From contig JAFXMP010000102.1 of the NCBI GenBank assembly GCA_017530275.1, positions 1 through 20,940 on the forward strand: DNA of 20,940 nucleotides. Direction: 5' to 3'. How positions within the stretch are numbered: the first letter of the stretch is position 1; every line of letters starts with the position of its first letter. This stretch comes from Clostridia bacterium. GTDB lineage: Bacteria; Bacillota_A; Clostridia; Christensenellales; Aristaeellaceae. The translations under genes were made by a program, and so were the position numbers. Below, piece after piece: positions 13,171 to 20,940 of the stretch. Below the pieces are notes generated by a model. That model had not been told where the DNA came from. It worked only from the letters and a program-made list of their open reading frames with translations, and did not search any database.

Positions 13171-14606
13171 AAGTCCAAAAAACACACTGGCTTAGAAATA
13201 CTTTATTGGTAATGATCGCGTGCGGTATTCTGGGTACTGTGATTGCCGCGGTCCGTTTTTCCGGCGCTCAGAAACGTGCGACCTATGCTTCCTCATATAT
13301 TCAATTTTCTTTTGATGGCGCTGCCAGCGGAATCACCCCCAGTGGAAAAGCGTTCAATATAGACGGTATTTATTCTGACACTGTGCTCAACGAAGCTTTA
13401 ATGGCTTCGGCGCTTGATAATCGTTACACGGCGGAACAGATTCGGGAGCAATTGATCGTGGAAGGGGTCTATCCGAACAATATTGTGGAGCATCTGACGA
13501 ATTACGATTCCCTTCTGGATTTCAGCGCCAGCCGTGCGGTGACCGTGAGCGAATACCTGCCTACGGTGTATTCCACCAAGCTGTATTGTGATTTTGATCC
13601 CACGATTTCCCGCGCCAGCTTGGAAGGAATTCTTCAAAACATCATGGAAGCCTATCGGCGCTATTTCAGTAAAGTATACTCCTTAAGCGCAGATAGTATT
13701 TTGCTGGGATACGACCTGACAGACTATGATTATCCGCAGCAGCTGATCATTCTCTCCAGCCGCATGAATCAATCCCGCCGTTACGCGCTGGAACTGTATG
13801 AGAAGGAACCCTTGCTAAGCGTTGATGGCTGCACCTTCAGCGATATCGTAGTGCGCCTGGGAAGTCTGATCGATAATGATATTGACAGCTTGAACGCGAG
13901 TATTTTCATTGACGGGCTGACGAAAAATACCGCCCGGCTGCTGACACAGTATCGATTTGAAATCAAGACTCTTTCCAACGAATCAGAAAAGCAGAAGGAA
14001 TTCCTGGCAAAACTGGACACGCTGATCGCTTCCTATGACAAGAACGATATCATTTACCTTTTCAGTGCCGATTCATTAACGAAGATCGACGGCAATTCTT
14101 CCAAAACCTATGACCAGCTGGTCGCGGAACGGAAAGCAGCGGCCGATGGCATCACGCAAATCGATACACAGATTGCCACCTATAATCTGCTGGTAAACGA
14201 TTTGCTAAAAGATGACCAAACCAGCCAAGTAAATGAAACCACTGCCGAAATCTCTGCGGATGAAACGCTGGAGATGAGCAGCGAAGAAATCGAAGCGGCT
14301 GCCAAAGCCGCAGAGGAATTGTCCGCTCAAAAGGTGGCTGCCTTGGAACAAAATATTGCCAGGTTGGTTGAACAGTATAACGATGCGGCAGCCAAACTGT
14401 CCAAGCTTTTGGATGCATACAACGCGAAAACCATCAATGATTCCACCGTGGAAATCATCGGAGGTTCGTATTATACGCCCAAGCTCTTATCTGGGACTTT
14501 CGCCGTTGCCATCGTGAAAACAGCCGGTCCCATTTGCGCCGTCGGCTTGTTGGTTTGCCTGGCGCTTCTCATCATCAGCCGCAAAAAAGAGCAGAAAATG
14601 AGTTGA
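13167..14606 (+). CDS. Wzz-like membrane protein 2, partner of the preceding gene
   Basis: A 479-residue protein; ATG 13167 overlaps the previous stop (ATGA), with AAAGGAGGAGG upstream. The topology repeats that of its neighbour: a membrane segment near 10-28, a long external domain, and a second segment near 447-470 followed by RKKEQKMS. A central stretch with ISADETLEMSSEEIEAAAKA and neighbouring Ala/Glu-rich sequence should be coiled coil. Pairing of two unequal proteins suggests a hetero-oligomeric ring or rod. I do not recognise a named family beyond general resemblance to chain-length determinants. An alternative is a cell-surface structural pair unrelated to polysaccharide. Like its neighbour it is AT-richer than the flanking operons, which may signal transfer or relaxed selection. 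Confidence 0.65.
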   Translation: MKVQKTHWLRNTLLVMIACGILGTVIAAVRFSGAQKRATYASSYIQFSFDGAASGITPSGKAFNIDGIYSDTVLNEALMASALDNRYTAEQIREQLIVEGVYPNNIVEHLTNYDSLLDFSASRAVTVSEYLPTVYSTKLYCDFDPTISRASLEGILQNIMEAYRRYFSKVYSLSADSILLGYDLTDYDYPQQLIILSSRMNQSRRYALELYEKEPLLSVDGCTFSDIVVRLGSLIDNDIDSLNASIFIDGLTKNTARLLTQYRFEIKTLSNESEKQKEFLAKLDTLIASYDKNDIIYLFSADSLTKIDGNSSKTYDQLVAERKAAADGITQIDTQIATYNLLVNDLLKDDQTSQVNETTAEISADETLEMSSEEIEAAAKAAEELSAQKVAALEQNIARLVEQYNDAAAKLSKLLDAYNAKTINDSTVEIIGGSYYTPKLLSGTFAVAIVKTAGPICAVGLLVCLALLIISRKKEQKMS

Positions 14607-14628
14607 AGGTTTCCTCTATAATAGAGTA

Positions 14629-14677
14629 TCCCCCGCAAGCAGCAGACTAATTGAACAAGCTGCGTGCGGGGGATTTT
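14629..14677 (+). terminator. Intrinsic terminator of the Wzz-like gene pair
   Basis: TCCCCCGCA-A-GCAGC (14629-14643) pairs with GCTGC-G-TGCGGGGGA (14659-14673), 14 bp with one mismatch, followed by TTTT. Confidence 0.88.
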
Positions 14678-14740
14678 CATTTGCGGATAAGTTCCATCAT
14701 GGCAGTACAATATTGTTTGCGCCAAAGTATGTTTTTTCTC

Positions 14741-14769
14741 TTTTCAAATGTCTTGGTTCCTGGTATAAT
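14741..14769 (+). promoter_or_regulatory. Promoter of trkA
   Basis: TTTTCA (14741-14746), a 17-nt spacer and a perfect TATAAT (14764-14769) with TGn before it (extended -10). Confidence 0.62.
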
Positions 14770-14821
14770 AAAGGAGTACCTGGCTTGTGAGAAACGGTAT
14801 TCTGGAAGCTTGGAGGACACC

Positions 14822-16186
14822 ATGCAGATCATTGTGATTGGCGGCGGAAAGCTGGGTTACTCCCTAGCCCAGCGCCTGGTGGACGAAGGCCACAACGTGA
14901 CCATGATCGAACGCAGCGAAGCGGTGCTGCAAAAAAATATGGACACTCTGGACGCCATGTTTATCAAGGGCAGCGGGGTTAGCGCCGACACGCTGCGGGA
15001 AGCGGACGCAGCCCACGCGGATATCGTGATTGCCGCCACCATGGGCGACGAGATCAATATGCTTGCTTGCCTGACGGCCAAGCGGCTGGGAGCGCAGTAT
15101 GCCATCGCCCGTATTCGCGACCCGGAATACCTGCCCAGCCTGGCGTTTTTGCAGAAAGAGCTTTCTATCGATTACGCCATCAACCCGGAAAGGGCCACTG
15201 CCCGGGAAATCAGCCGTATGCTGCGCTTCCCCTTTGCGGGCAGCGTTGAAACCTTTGCCCGGGGACGGGTTGAAATGGTGGAATTTCGCGCCATGGCCGG
15301 AGACCCTGTGGTGGGCGTGCCCATGAAGGAAATGTATAAAAAGAACCGGCAGCTGCCTCAGGTGCTGTTCTGCGTGGTGGAAAGGGGCGGCAAGACCATC
15401 ATCCCCAAGGGCGATTTTGTGATCGCTCCCGGCGACCGGGTCCACGTGGTATCCGATCCAGGCACCATCACCCGTTTTTTCGATTTTCTGGGCAGGGATA
15501 TGACCATCATCCGGTCCGTGATGATCATGGGCGGCAGCCGCATCGCCTATTATCTGGCGGATATGCTGCTGAATATGAAAATCAAAACCTCCATCATCGA
15601 AATCAAGCCGGAAAAGGCCCGACGCCTTTCCGAAATGCTGGCTGGGGCTACGATCATCGAGGGCGACGGCACCGATCAGGAGCTGTTGGAAAGCGAAGGC
15701 ATCGCCGACTCCCAGGCTTTTGTTCCCCTGGCTGACCGGGATGAGGAAAACCTCATGGCCGGGTTCTACGCAGCCAAGCGGGGCGTAAAAAAAGTGATCG
15801 TGAAATCCAGCCGGGATACTTATTCTTCTATTATGCAGGATATGGGCCTGGACAGCATCATCAGCACCAAAACGGTTGCCACCAATGATATTTTGCGGGT
15901 GGTGCGTTCCCGTTCCATCCGGAGCGACTCCGCGGTGCAGCGCATGTACCGCCTGATGGACGGCAAAGCGGAAGCGCTGGAATTCATCGCCCAGGCGGGG
16001 GACAGCTTCATTCATGTGCCCCTGAAGGATCTGCAAGTGATACCGGACGCCCTGGTCGCTGTGATCGTGCGGGAAGGTCAGGTAAAGGTTCCTTTCGGCA
16101 GCGACGCCATCGAAGTGGGCGACTACGTCGTGGTGGTCAGCCGCCAGCCGGGCCTGAGTTCCCTTCGGCAGGTGTTCAGAACGTAA
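14822..16186 (+). CDS. trkA: Trk potassium uptake regulatory subunit TrkA
   Basis: A 454-residue protein. ATG 14822 is chosen because GGAGG lies 5 nt upstream and MQIIVIGGGKLGYSLAQRLV starts the first Rossmann fold directly; the frame is open further upstream without a start site. It has two RCK modules: nucleotide-binding glycine motifs GGGKLG (about 7-12) and IMGGSRIAYYLAD (about 235-250), each followed by an RCK-C domain (for example GDPVVGVPMKEM, and DSFIHVPLKDL near the C-terminus). Known role: a cytoplasmic ring that binds NAD(H) or adenine nucleotides and gates TrkH. The length matches two-RCK TrkA proteins, not single-RCK KtrA. trkH follows after 16 nt. Confidence 0.95.
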   Translation: MQIIVIGGGKLGYSLAQRLVDEGHNVTMIERSEAVLQKNMDTLDAMFIKGSGVSADTLREADAAHADIVIAATMGDEINMLACLTAKRLGAQYAIARIRDPEYLPSLAFLQKELSIDYAINPERATAREISRMLRFPFAGSVETFARGRVEMVEFRAMAGDPVVGVPMKEMYKKNRQLPQVLFCVVERGGKTIIPKGDFVIAPGDRVHVVSDPGTITRFFDFLGRDMTIIRSVMIMGGSRIAYYLADMLLNMKIKTSIIEIKPEKARRLSEMLAGATIIEGDGTDQELLESEGIADSQAFVPLADRDEENLMAGFYAAKRGVKKVIVKSSRDTYSSIMQDMGLDSIISTKTVATNDILRVVRSRSIRSDSAVQRMYRLMDGKAEALEFIAQAGDSFIHVPLKDLQVIPDALVAVIVREGQVKVPFGSDAIEVGDYVVVVSRQPGLSSLRQVFRT

Positions 16187-16202
16187 AAAGAAGGTTTTGC
16201 TT

Positions 16203-17648
16203 TTGAATTATAAGCTTGTATTCCGGCTGCTGGGAAGACTGCTGCTCATGGAAGCCATCCTGATGATCCCAGCCCTTGCGGCGGCGCTGATCTACGGCGG
16301 CGGCGACGCGGCGGCGTTCGTGTTCACCATTGGTCTCACGGCGCTTTGCGGATCGCTCATGAGTTATCTGCTCAAGCCCCAGCGGCAGGACCTGACGGCT
16401 CGGGATGGTATGGCCGTGGCGGGTCTGAGCTGGGTGATCCTCTCCTTCTTCGGGGCGCTGCCCATGGTGTTTTCCGGCGCCATCACGAGCCTGGTGGACG
16501 CCTACTTTGAAACGGTCAGCGGCTTTACCACCACTGGCTCCACCATCCTGACGGAAATCGAGCATCTGCCCAAAGGCGTGCTGTTTTGGCGCTCCTTTAC
16601 GCACTGGATCGGCGGCATGGGCGTGCTGGTGTTCACTTTAGCGGTGCTGCCCCGGCTGTCGGGGCGCACGGCCCATCTGGCCCGGGCGGAGAGCCCTGGC
16701 CCCACCTTTGCCAAGCTCCTGCCCAAAATGGGCGATACCGCCAAGCTGCTGTACGGCCTGTATTTTGCCCTGTCGCTGCTGGAAACGGCGTGCCTGCTGC
16801 TGGCGGGCATGAACCTGTACGACGCCCTGATCCATACCTTCGGCACGGCAGGCACCGGCGGCTTTTCCAACTATAACGCCAGCGTGGGCGCGTTCCAGAA
16901 TCCCCTGATCGAATGGATCATCGGCGTGTTCATGATGCTGTTCGGCGTGAACTTCGCCGTCTATTTCCACCTGCTCCGCAAGGAAAAGGAAGCGATCCGG
17001 CAAAGCGAGGAACTGTGGTTCTATTTGATCCTGATCGGAACCGCCACCCTGATCGTCACCGTGACCATCCTGCCCCAGTATCCCGCTTTCTTTACCGCCC
17101 TGCGCACGGCGTTTTTCCAGGTCACGTCCATCGCCTCCACCACGGGCTTCGCTACGGCGGACTTTAACCTGTGGCCGCTGCTGGCAAGGGCCCTGGTGAT
17201 CCTGCTCATGTGCTTCGGCGCGTGCGCGGGTTCCACGGCGGGCGGCTTTAAGCTCAGCCGCATCCTGTTGCTGTTCAAATCCTCCTACCGGGATTTGGAG
17301 CATACCTTGCAGCCCCGAAAAGTGGCGGTGGTGCGCTTCGAGGGCAAGCCCGTACAGGAAAGCACGCTGGCCCAGGTGGGCGTGTATCTGGCCATCTGGC
17401 TGTTCTTGGCCGTGGTGGGCACGCTGCTTTTGTGCATCCGGGAAACGGACTTCGTCACCGCCATGACGGCGGCGCTTACCTGCCTTTCCAATGTGGGTCC
17501 TGGGCTGAACGGGGTAGGGCCTACGGAAAACTTTTCCCATTTCTCGCCCGCTGCCAAGCTGCTTTTATCCTTCTTTATGCTGGCGGGCAGGCTGGAGATT
17601 TATCCCGTGCTGCTGCTGTTCTCCCCCAACGTATGGCGGAAAAATTGA
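16203..17648 (+). CDS. trkH: Trk potassium uptake channel subunit TrkH
   Basis: About 481 residues from TTG 16203, which is 8 nt after the GAAGG ribosome-binding site; TTG 16197 is in frame but only 2 nt from it. The protein has the four-fold M1-P-M2 layout of the Trk/Ktr/HKT superfamily. Pore-loop signatures containing the selectivity Gly are seen in SGFTTTGSTILTEIEHLP, GTAGTGGFSNYNAS, ASTTGFATADFNLWP and LSNVGPGLNGVGP. GACAGSTAGGFKLSRILLLF is a further family landmark. Known role: K+ uptake across the membrane, gated by TrkA. It is co-transcribed with trkA. A gene-free stretch of 134 nt to aqpZ contains only the aqpZ promoter. Confidence 0.94.
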   Translation: MNYKLVFRLLGRLLLMEAILMIPALAAALIYGGGDAAAFVFTIGLTALCGSLMSYLLKPQRQDLTARDGMAVAGLSWVILSFFGALPMVFSGAITSLVDAYFETVSGFTTTGSTILTEIEHLPKGVLFWRSFTHWIGGMGVLVFTLAVLPRLSGRTAHLARAESPGPTFAKLLPKMGDTAKLLYGLYFALSLLETACLLLAGMNLYDALIHTFGTAGTGGFSNYNASVGAFQNPLIEWIIGVFMMLFGVNFAVYFHLLRKEKEAIRQSEELWFYLILIGTATLIVTVTILPQYPAFFTALRTAFFQVTSIASTTGFATADFNLWPLLARALVILLMCFGACAGSTAGGFKLSRILLLFKSSYRDLEHTLQPRKVAVVRFEGKPVQESTLAQVGVYLAIWLFLAVVGTLLLCIRETDFVTAMTAALTCLSNVGPGLNGVGPTENFSHFSPAAKLLLSFFMLAGRLEIYPVLLLFSPNVWRKN

Positions 17649-17718
17649 CCTTTATAGGAATGTAGAACGCTGAATGGCTGAGGAACTCCGTATTTATCAT
17701 GTACTTATACAAGTCTCG

Positions 17719-17749
17719 TTGCGCCTCTCGTTGATTATTGTGCTACAAT
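17719..17749 (+). promoter_or_regulatory. Extended -10 promoter of the aquaporin gene
   Basis: TACAAT (17744-17749) is preceded by TGn (17741-17743). The best -35, TTGCGC (17719-17724), sits at a long 19-nt spacing, so the extended -10 probably dominates. Confidence 0.5.
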
Positions 17750-17782
17750 AAAGAATAATCCATTCTAAAGGAGGAACTGATC

Positions 17783-18472
17783 ATGAAAAAGTATCTTGCG
17801 GAATGCATCGGCACCGCCACCCTGGTGATCCTGGGCTGCGGCACTGCTATGCTGGTGGGCTGTGACGCCGCCAACGGCGGCGGTTACATCCTTACCGCTC
17901 TTGCCTTCGGCCTGACCATCGTGGCCATGGCCTACTCCATCGGCAACATCTCCGGCTGCCACATCAACCCCGCCGTTTCCCTGGGCGTGCTGCTCACCGG
18001 CGGCATGGATGTGAAGGATTTCGTAGGTTACGTGATTTCCCAGTGCGTGGGCGCGCTGGCTGGCGCGGGCATCCTGGCCGCTATCTTCGGCCTGGGCAAT
18101 GTAACGGATATGACCGGCGGATTTGGCTCCAACGGCCTGGCGGGCGTGGGCGACAGCGCGGTGGCCGGCCTGCTGGTGGAAATCGTGCTCACCTTCATCT
18201 TCGTGATCGCCATCCTGGGCGTCACCAGCAAGAAAGCCAATCACGGCTCCTTCGGCGGCCTGGTGATCGGCCTGACGCTGGTGGTAGTGCACATCCTGGG
18301 CATCGGCCTCACCGGCACTTCTGTGAACCCCGCCCGTTCCTTCGGCCCCGCTCTGGTGGCCGCCATCAACGGCAACGCGGCTCCCCTGGGCGCGCTGTGG
18401 GTATTCATCGTGGGGCCCCTGGTGGGCGCAGCCCTGGCCGCAGGCGTCTACAAAGCCCTGGAAGCCAAATAA
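17783..18472 (+). CDS. aqpZ: Aquaporin Z-type water channel
   Basis: A 229-residue membrane protein, the length of AqpZ (231 in E. coli). ATG 17783 with AAAGGAGG upstream. Both NPA boxes are present: GCHINPAVSLG near residues 60-70 and TSVNPARSFGPAL near 180. The selectivity filter looks water-type: Phe in LTALAFGLT, His in VVVHILGIGLTGTSVNPARS, and the Arg after the second NPA; glycerol facilitators have Gly instead of this His. Known role: passive water flow across the membrane during osmotic change. It is a single gene with its own promoter and terminator. Its position next to trkAH may reflect shared osmotic physiology, but they are separate transcripts. Confidence 0.95.
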   Translation: MKKYLAECIGTATLVILGCGTAMLVGCDAANGGGYILTALAFGLTIVAMAYSIGNISGCHINPAVSLGVLLTGGMDVKDFVGYVISQCVGALAGAGILAAIFGLGNVTDMTGGFGSNGLAGVGDSAVAGLLVEIVLTFIFVIAILGVTSKKANHGSFGGLVIGLTLVVVHILGIGLTGTSVNPARSFGPALVAAINGNAAPLGALWVFIVGPLVGAALAAGVYKALEAK

Positions 18473-18494
18473 ATCGTTGCCGCCCCTTTCCCCT

Positions 18495-18527
18495 TCGCCG
18501 GGATCAACTGATCCCGGCGAGTTTTTT
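18495..18527 (+). terminator. Intrinsic terminator of aqpZ
   Basis: TCGCCGGGATC (18495-18505) pairs perfectly with GATCCCGGCGA (18510-18520) across a 4-nt loop, followed by six T. Confidence 0.94.
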
Positions 18528-18557
18528 ATTTCGGTATATTGCTAACGGATCGCATGC

Positions 18558-18598
18558 CAAAATATTTTTTCCCGGTCTGTCAAAATATTTTTTCCCGG
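18558..18598. repeat. 18-bp direct repeat upstream of the hrcA promoter
   Basis: CAAAATATTTTTTCCCGG occurs identically at 18558-18575 and 18581-18598, offset by 23 bp (close to two helical turns) with spacer TCTGT. It ends 4 nt before the -35 box. It does not match the CtsR consensus. It may be an activator site, an UP-like element or a duplication. Confidence 0.85.
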
Positions 18599-18602
18599 AG
18601 TA

Positions 18603-18631
18603 TTGACATTTTTCCTGAAACGTGCTATCTT
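18603..18631 (+). promoter_or_regulatory. Heat-shock operon promoter
   Basis: TTGACA (18603-18608), a 17-nt spacer and TATCTT (18626-18631) with TGn before it. Transcription should start just upstream of or within CIRCE. Confidence 0.72.
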
Positions 18632-18641
18632 ATACCCGTGG

Positions 18642-18668
18642 TTAGCACTCGACAGTCGAGAGTGCTAA
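18642..18668. promoter_or_regulatory. CIRCE operator (HrcA binding site)
   Basis: TTAGCACTC (18642-18650), nine spacer bases and GAGTGCTAA (18660-18668) match the CIRCE consensus exactly. Known role: HrcA binds it and represses the operon until heat shock titrates GroEL away, which implies autoregulation of the hrcA-grpE-dnaK unit. Confidence 0.98.
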
Positions 18669-18697
18669 CAACGAACAGAGAGAAAGGAGGCTGCCCA

Positions 18698-19717
18698 ATG
18701 GAACTGCATCCGATCGACGCCCGGAAAGAACGCATTCTGCGCGCCATCATCGACGATTACATCCTCACCGCCATGCCGGTAGGCAGCCGCACCATCTCCC
18801 GCAAATATGAAACCAGCCTCTCCAGCGCCACCATCCGCAATGAGATGAGCGACCTGGAAGAATTGGGCTATCTGGCCCAGCCCCACGTATCGGCGGGCCG
18901 GGTGCCCAGCGTGAAAGCCTACCGCCTGTATGTGAACGCTTTGCTGGAGCAAAACCGTGTGCCTGAAAATCCTTTGGCCCGGGAATACTTCACCCAGCGG
19001 GTTCGTCAGGTGGAGGACGTGATCACCAGCGCGGCCCAGGCGATTTCCGAATTTACCCGGTACACCGCCGTGGTAATGATGCCCAAGCAATTGGAATTGC
19101 GGGTTTCCACCCTGCAGCTGATCCCCATGCCCCGGGGCGCGGCGCTCCTGGTGATCATCACCGACACCGGCGCCATTAGGGACACGGTGATCCGCGTGAG
19201 TGAAAACCTGGACGGGGACGCGCTCTACGCCATCTCCCGCATGCTGACGGAACGCCTGGCGGGCCGCACGCTCCAGGAGGTGCAGGAAATGCTGGGAGCC
19301 TACTCCCGGCAGACGGGCGGCGACGACCGGGTGATCCAGGGCATTGCCGAACTGGCCGCGCAGATGGCCAGGCAATCGGCCACCGATACCGTCACCGTGG
19401 GCGGCCGCAGCAACATCCTGAATTACCCCGAATACTCCGACGTGGAAAAAGCCCGGGCTTTCCTCTCCGTACTGGAAGAACGGGAAAAACTCATGTCCCT
19501 GCTCCCGGCAGACGAAAGCGCGTACTGCGTGCGCATCGGCCCGGAAACGGGCATGCCGGAAATGGCGGACTGCTCGGTGGTGACAGCCAGCTATCAGGTT
19601 GGCCAGGGCCACCGGGGCTTCGTGGGCGTGATCGGCCCCACGCGGATGCCCTACGGCAGCGTGCTTTCCGCCCTGTCCGCCATCGGCGGGGCGCTGAGCG
19701 AAATGTTGGGGGACTAA
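18698..19717 (+). CDS. hrcA: Heat-inducible transcriptional repressor HrcA
   Basis: A 339-residue protein, normal for HrcA. ATG 18698 has AAAGGAGG 7 nt upstream; the frame is open further 5' but that part contains the promoter and CIRCE. Residues about 5-75 are the winged helix, with VGSRTISRKYETSLSSATIR, NEMSDLEELGYLAQPHVSAG and RVPS, the most conserved HrcA block. The rest is the GAF-like and inserted dimerising region, ending with IGPTRMPYGSVLSALSAI. Known role: represses chaperone genes at CIRCE, with GroEL helping keep it folded. It is the first gene of hrcA-grpE-dnaK, the standard Clostridia order; dnaJ probably follows beyond the window. Confidence 0.97.
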   Translation: MELHPIDARKERILRAIIDDYILTAMPVGSRTISRKYETSLSSATIRNEMSDLEELGYLAQPHVSAGRVPSVKAYRLYVNALLEQNRVPENPLAREYFTQRVRQVEDVITSAAQAISEFTRYTAVVMMPKQLELRVSTLQLIPMPRGAALLVIITDTGAIRDTVIRVSENLDGDALYAISRMLTERLAGRTLQEVQEMLGAYSRQTGGDDRVIQGIAELAAQMARQSATDTVTVGGRSNILNYPEYSDVEKARAFLSVLEEREKLMSLLPADESAYCVRIGPETGMPEMADCSVVTASYQVGQGHRGFVGVIGPTRMPYGSVLSALSAIGGALSEMLGD

Positions 19718-19763
19718 GAAGGCGATCAAAGTGAAAAAAAGGAAAAAAACGAGGTTTGGCAAG

Positions 19764-20342
19764 ATGTCATTCGATCAGAAGAATCAGCCCGAGGCCGAAC
19801 AGTTTGAGGAAATCTTAGAGGAAGCCACGGCGGAAACGCCCGTGGACGACGGAGCGCTGGACGTGGAAGCTCCCGCCGAGGAACAGCCCAGCCAGGAAAA
19901 CGACGCGCTGAAAGAAGCTCAGGCCAAAGCGGACGAGTACTTGAACTTAGCACAGCGGGTGCAGGCGGATTTTGAAAACTTCCGCCGCCGCACCAAGGCC
20001 ACCCGCGCCGAAGCCTTTGAGGACGGGGCCCGGGAATTCATCAAGCAGCTCCTGCCCGTGGTGGACAATCTGGAACGCGCCACCGCCCAGGAAACGTGCG
20101 ACGAAAACCTGATGACCGGCGTGAAGCTGGTTTACAAGCAGCTCTTGGACGCCCTGGAAAAGCGCGGCGTCACCGTCATCGACCGACCCGGCGAAAAATT
20201 CGACCCCAATCTGGAAAACGCCGTGATGCAGGGAACCAGCGACGAGGGCGAACCCGGCACCGTGTGCGCGGTCTTGCAGAAGGGGTACAAGATGGGGGAT
20301 TTCGTTCTCCGGCACGCCATGGTCAAAGTTGTAACAGAGTGA
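19764..20342 (+). CDS. grpE: Nucleotide exchange factor GrpE
   Basis: About 192 residues from ATG 19764 (GAGG 9 nt upstream). A GTG at 19731 with GAAGG 8 nt upstream would add eleven mostly basic residues (KKRKKTRFGK) and cannot be excluded. An acidic N-terminal tail rich in Glu and Ala (about 1-50) leads into the dimerising coiled coil (LKEAQAKADEYLNLAQRVQA), DFENFRRRTKATRAEAFEDG (the DFxNxRRR block), LLPVVDNLERA, and the C-terminal beta domain with GEKFDPNLENAVM and VLQKGYKMGDFVLRHAMVKV. Known role: releases ADP from DnaK and acts as a heat-sensitive switch. It sits 46 nt after hrcA. Its stop codon merges with the start of a heptanucleotide array. Confidence 0.96.
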   Translation: MSFDQKNQPEAEQFEEILEEATAETPVDDGALDVEAPAEEQPSQENDALKEAQAKADEYLNLAQRVQADFENFRRRTKATRAEAFEDGAREFIKQLLPVVDNLERATAQETCDENLMTGVKLVYKQLLDALEKRGVTVIDRPGEKFDPNLENAVMQGTSDEGEPGTVCAVLQKGYKMGDFVLRHAMVKVVTE

Positions 20343-20424
20343 AGAGTTCAGAGTTCAGAGTGAAGATTTATATAGTCAAAATAAAGCTCAACTCTTAACT
20401 CTTCAATCTTAACTCTGAACTGCG
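20343..20424. repeat. Second heptanucleotide repeat array pair, between grpE and dnaK
   Basis: The left array is AGAGTTC, AGAGTTC, AGAGTGA, AGATTTA (20343-20370), an exact 7-nt period; the right array is AACTCTT, AACTCTT, CAATCTT, AACTCTG, AACTGCG (20390-20424), the same motif on the other strand. They are partly complementary, so the intercistronic RNA can fold back. The GAGT core and period match the array at 3156-3281. The left array begins at the grpE stop codon. Confidence 0.8.
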
Positions 20425-20448
20425 CCATCACAGACTCGAAAGGGCCTT

Positions 20449-20457
20449 TGATATAAA
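20449..20457 (+). promoter_or_regulatory. Possible internal promoter for dnaK
   Basis: TATAAA (20452-20457) is preceded by TGn (20449-20451), an extended -10. No convincing -35 is present. It could give extra dnaK expression independent of CIRCE. Confidence 0.3.
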
Positions 20458-20485
20458 GATAGAAAACAACCAAATCAGCAGATAG

Positions 20486-20940
<455 letters not shown>

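Noticed and set aside
14614..14626. TATAAT inside a small CTCTAT/ATAGAG palindrome just before a terminator
   Set aside because: No -35 is present, and transcription would stop at once at 14629-14677; probably chance.

Overview
The window looks like a chromosomal piece of an anaerobic, fairly GC-rich member of the Bacillota, class Clostridia, perhaps a gut organism. The evidence is a ferredoxin-dependent 2-oxoacid oxidoreductase, a T-box leader, a perfect CIRCE element ahead of hrcA-grpE-dnaK, strong Shine-Dalgarno sites and TTGACA/TATAAT-type promoters with many extended -10 boxes. I cannot name a genus.

Layout. (1) 1-2010, minus strand: an operon of a P-loop ATPase, a 2x[4Fe-4S] ferredoxin subunit (korD-like) and the start of vorB, which runs off the left edge; a nested-inverted-repeat spacer lies inside it. 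(2) 2089-2743: a hicA-hicB toxin-antitoxin pair. (3) 2821-5579: promoter, T-box leader with terminator, a heptanucleotide-repeat hairpin, then a 757-residue HTH-cupin-acyl-CoA synthetase fusion. (4) 5586-6521: an 18-bp perfect inverted repeat, terminators, and a GGDEF protein with a C-terminal ribbon-helix-helix-like tail; its promoter carries an 11-bp-arm palindrome centred near the predicted transcription start. (5) 6671-11543: a four-gene sugar ABC importer of the ytfQ-ytfR-ytfT-yjfF (galactofuranose) type. (6) 11571-14677: two overlapping genes for large Wzz-like membrane proteins, AT-richer than their surroundings. (7) 14741-17648: trkA-trkH potassium uptake. (8) 17741-18527: aqpZ-like water channel. 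(9) 18558-20940: hrcA-grpE-dnaK heat-shock operon with CIRCE, an unexplained 18-bp direct repeat upstream, and a second heptanucleotide-repeat array between grpE and dnaK; dnaK runs off the right edge.

How the parts may work together. The most interesting reading joins regions 1 and 3. VOR/KOR enzymes are reversible and in anaerobes can carboxylate branched-chain acyl-CoAs to 2-oxoacids, which are transaminated to Val, Leu or Ile. A T-box switches genes on when its tRNA is uncharged. A T-box directly upstream of an acyl-CoA synthetase, close to a VOR locus, suggests salvage of short branched or aromatic acids for amino-acid synthesis under starvation. The T-box UGGU bulge implies a tRNA with discriminator base A, which fits Val or Leu and not Cys, Gly or Trp. 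A second candidate circuit is the GGDEF-RHH protein, which may be a c-di-GMP enzyme that binds its own promoter. Both are inferences from sequence.
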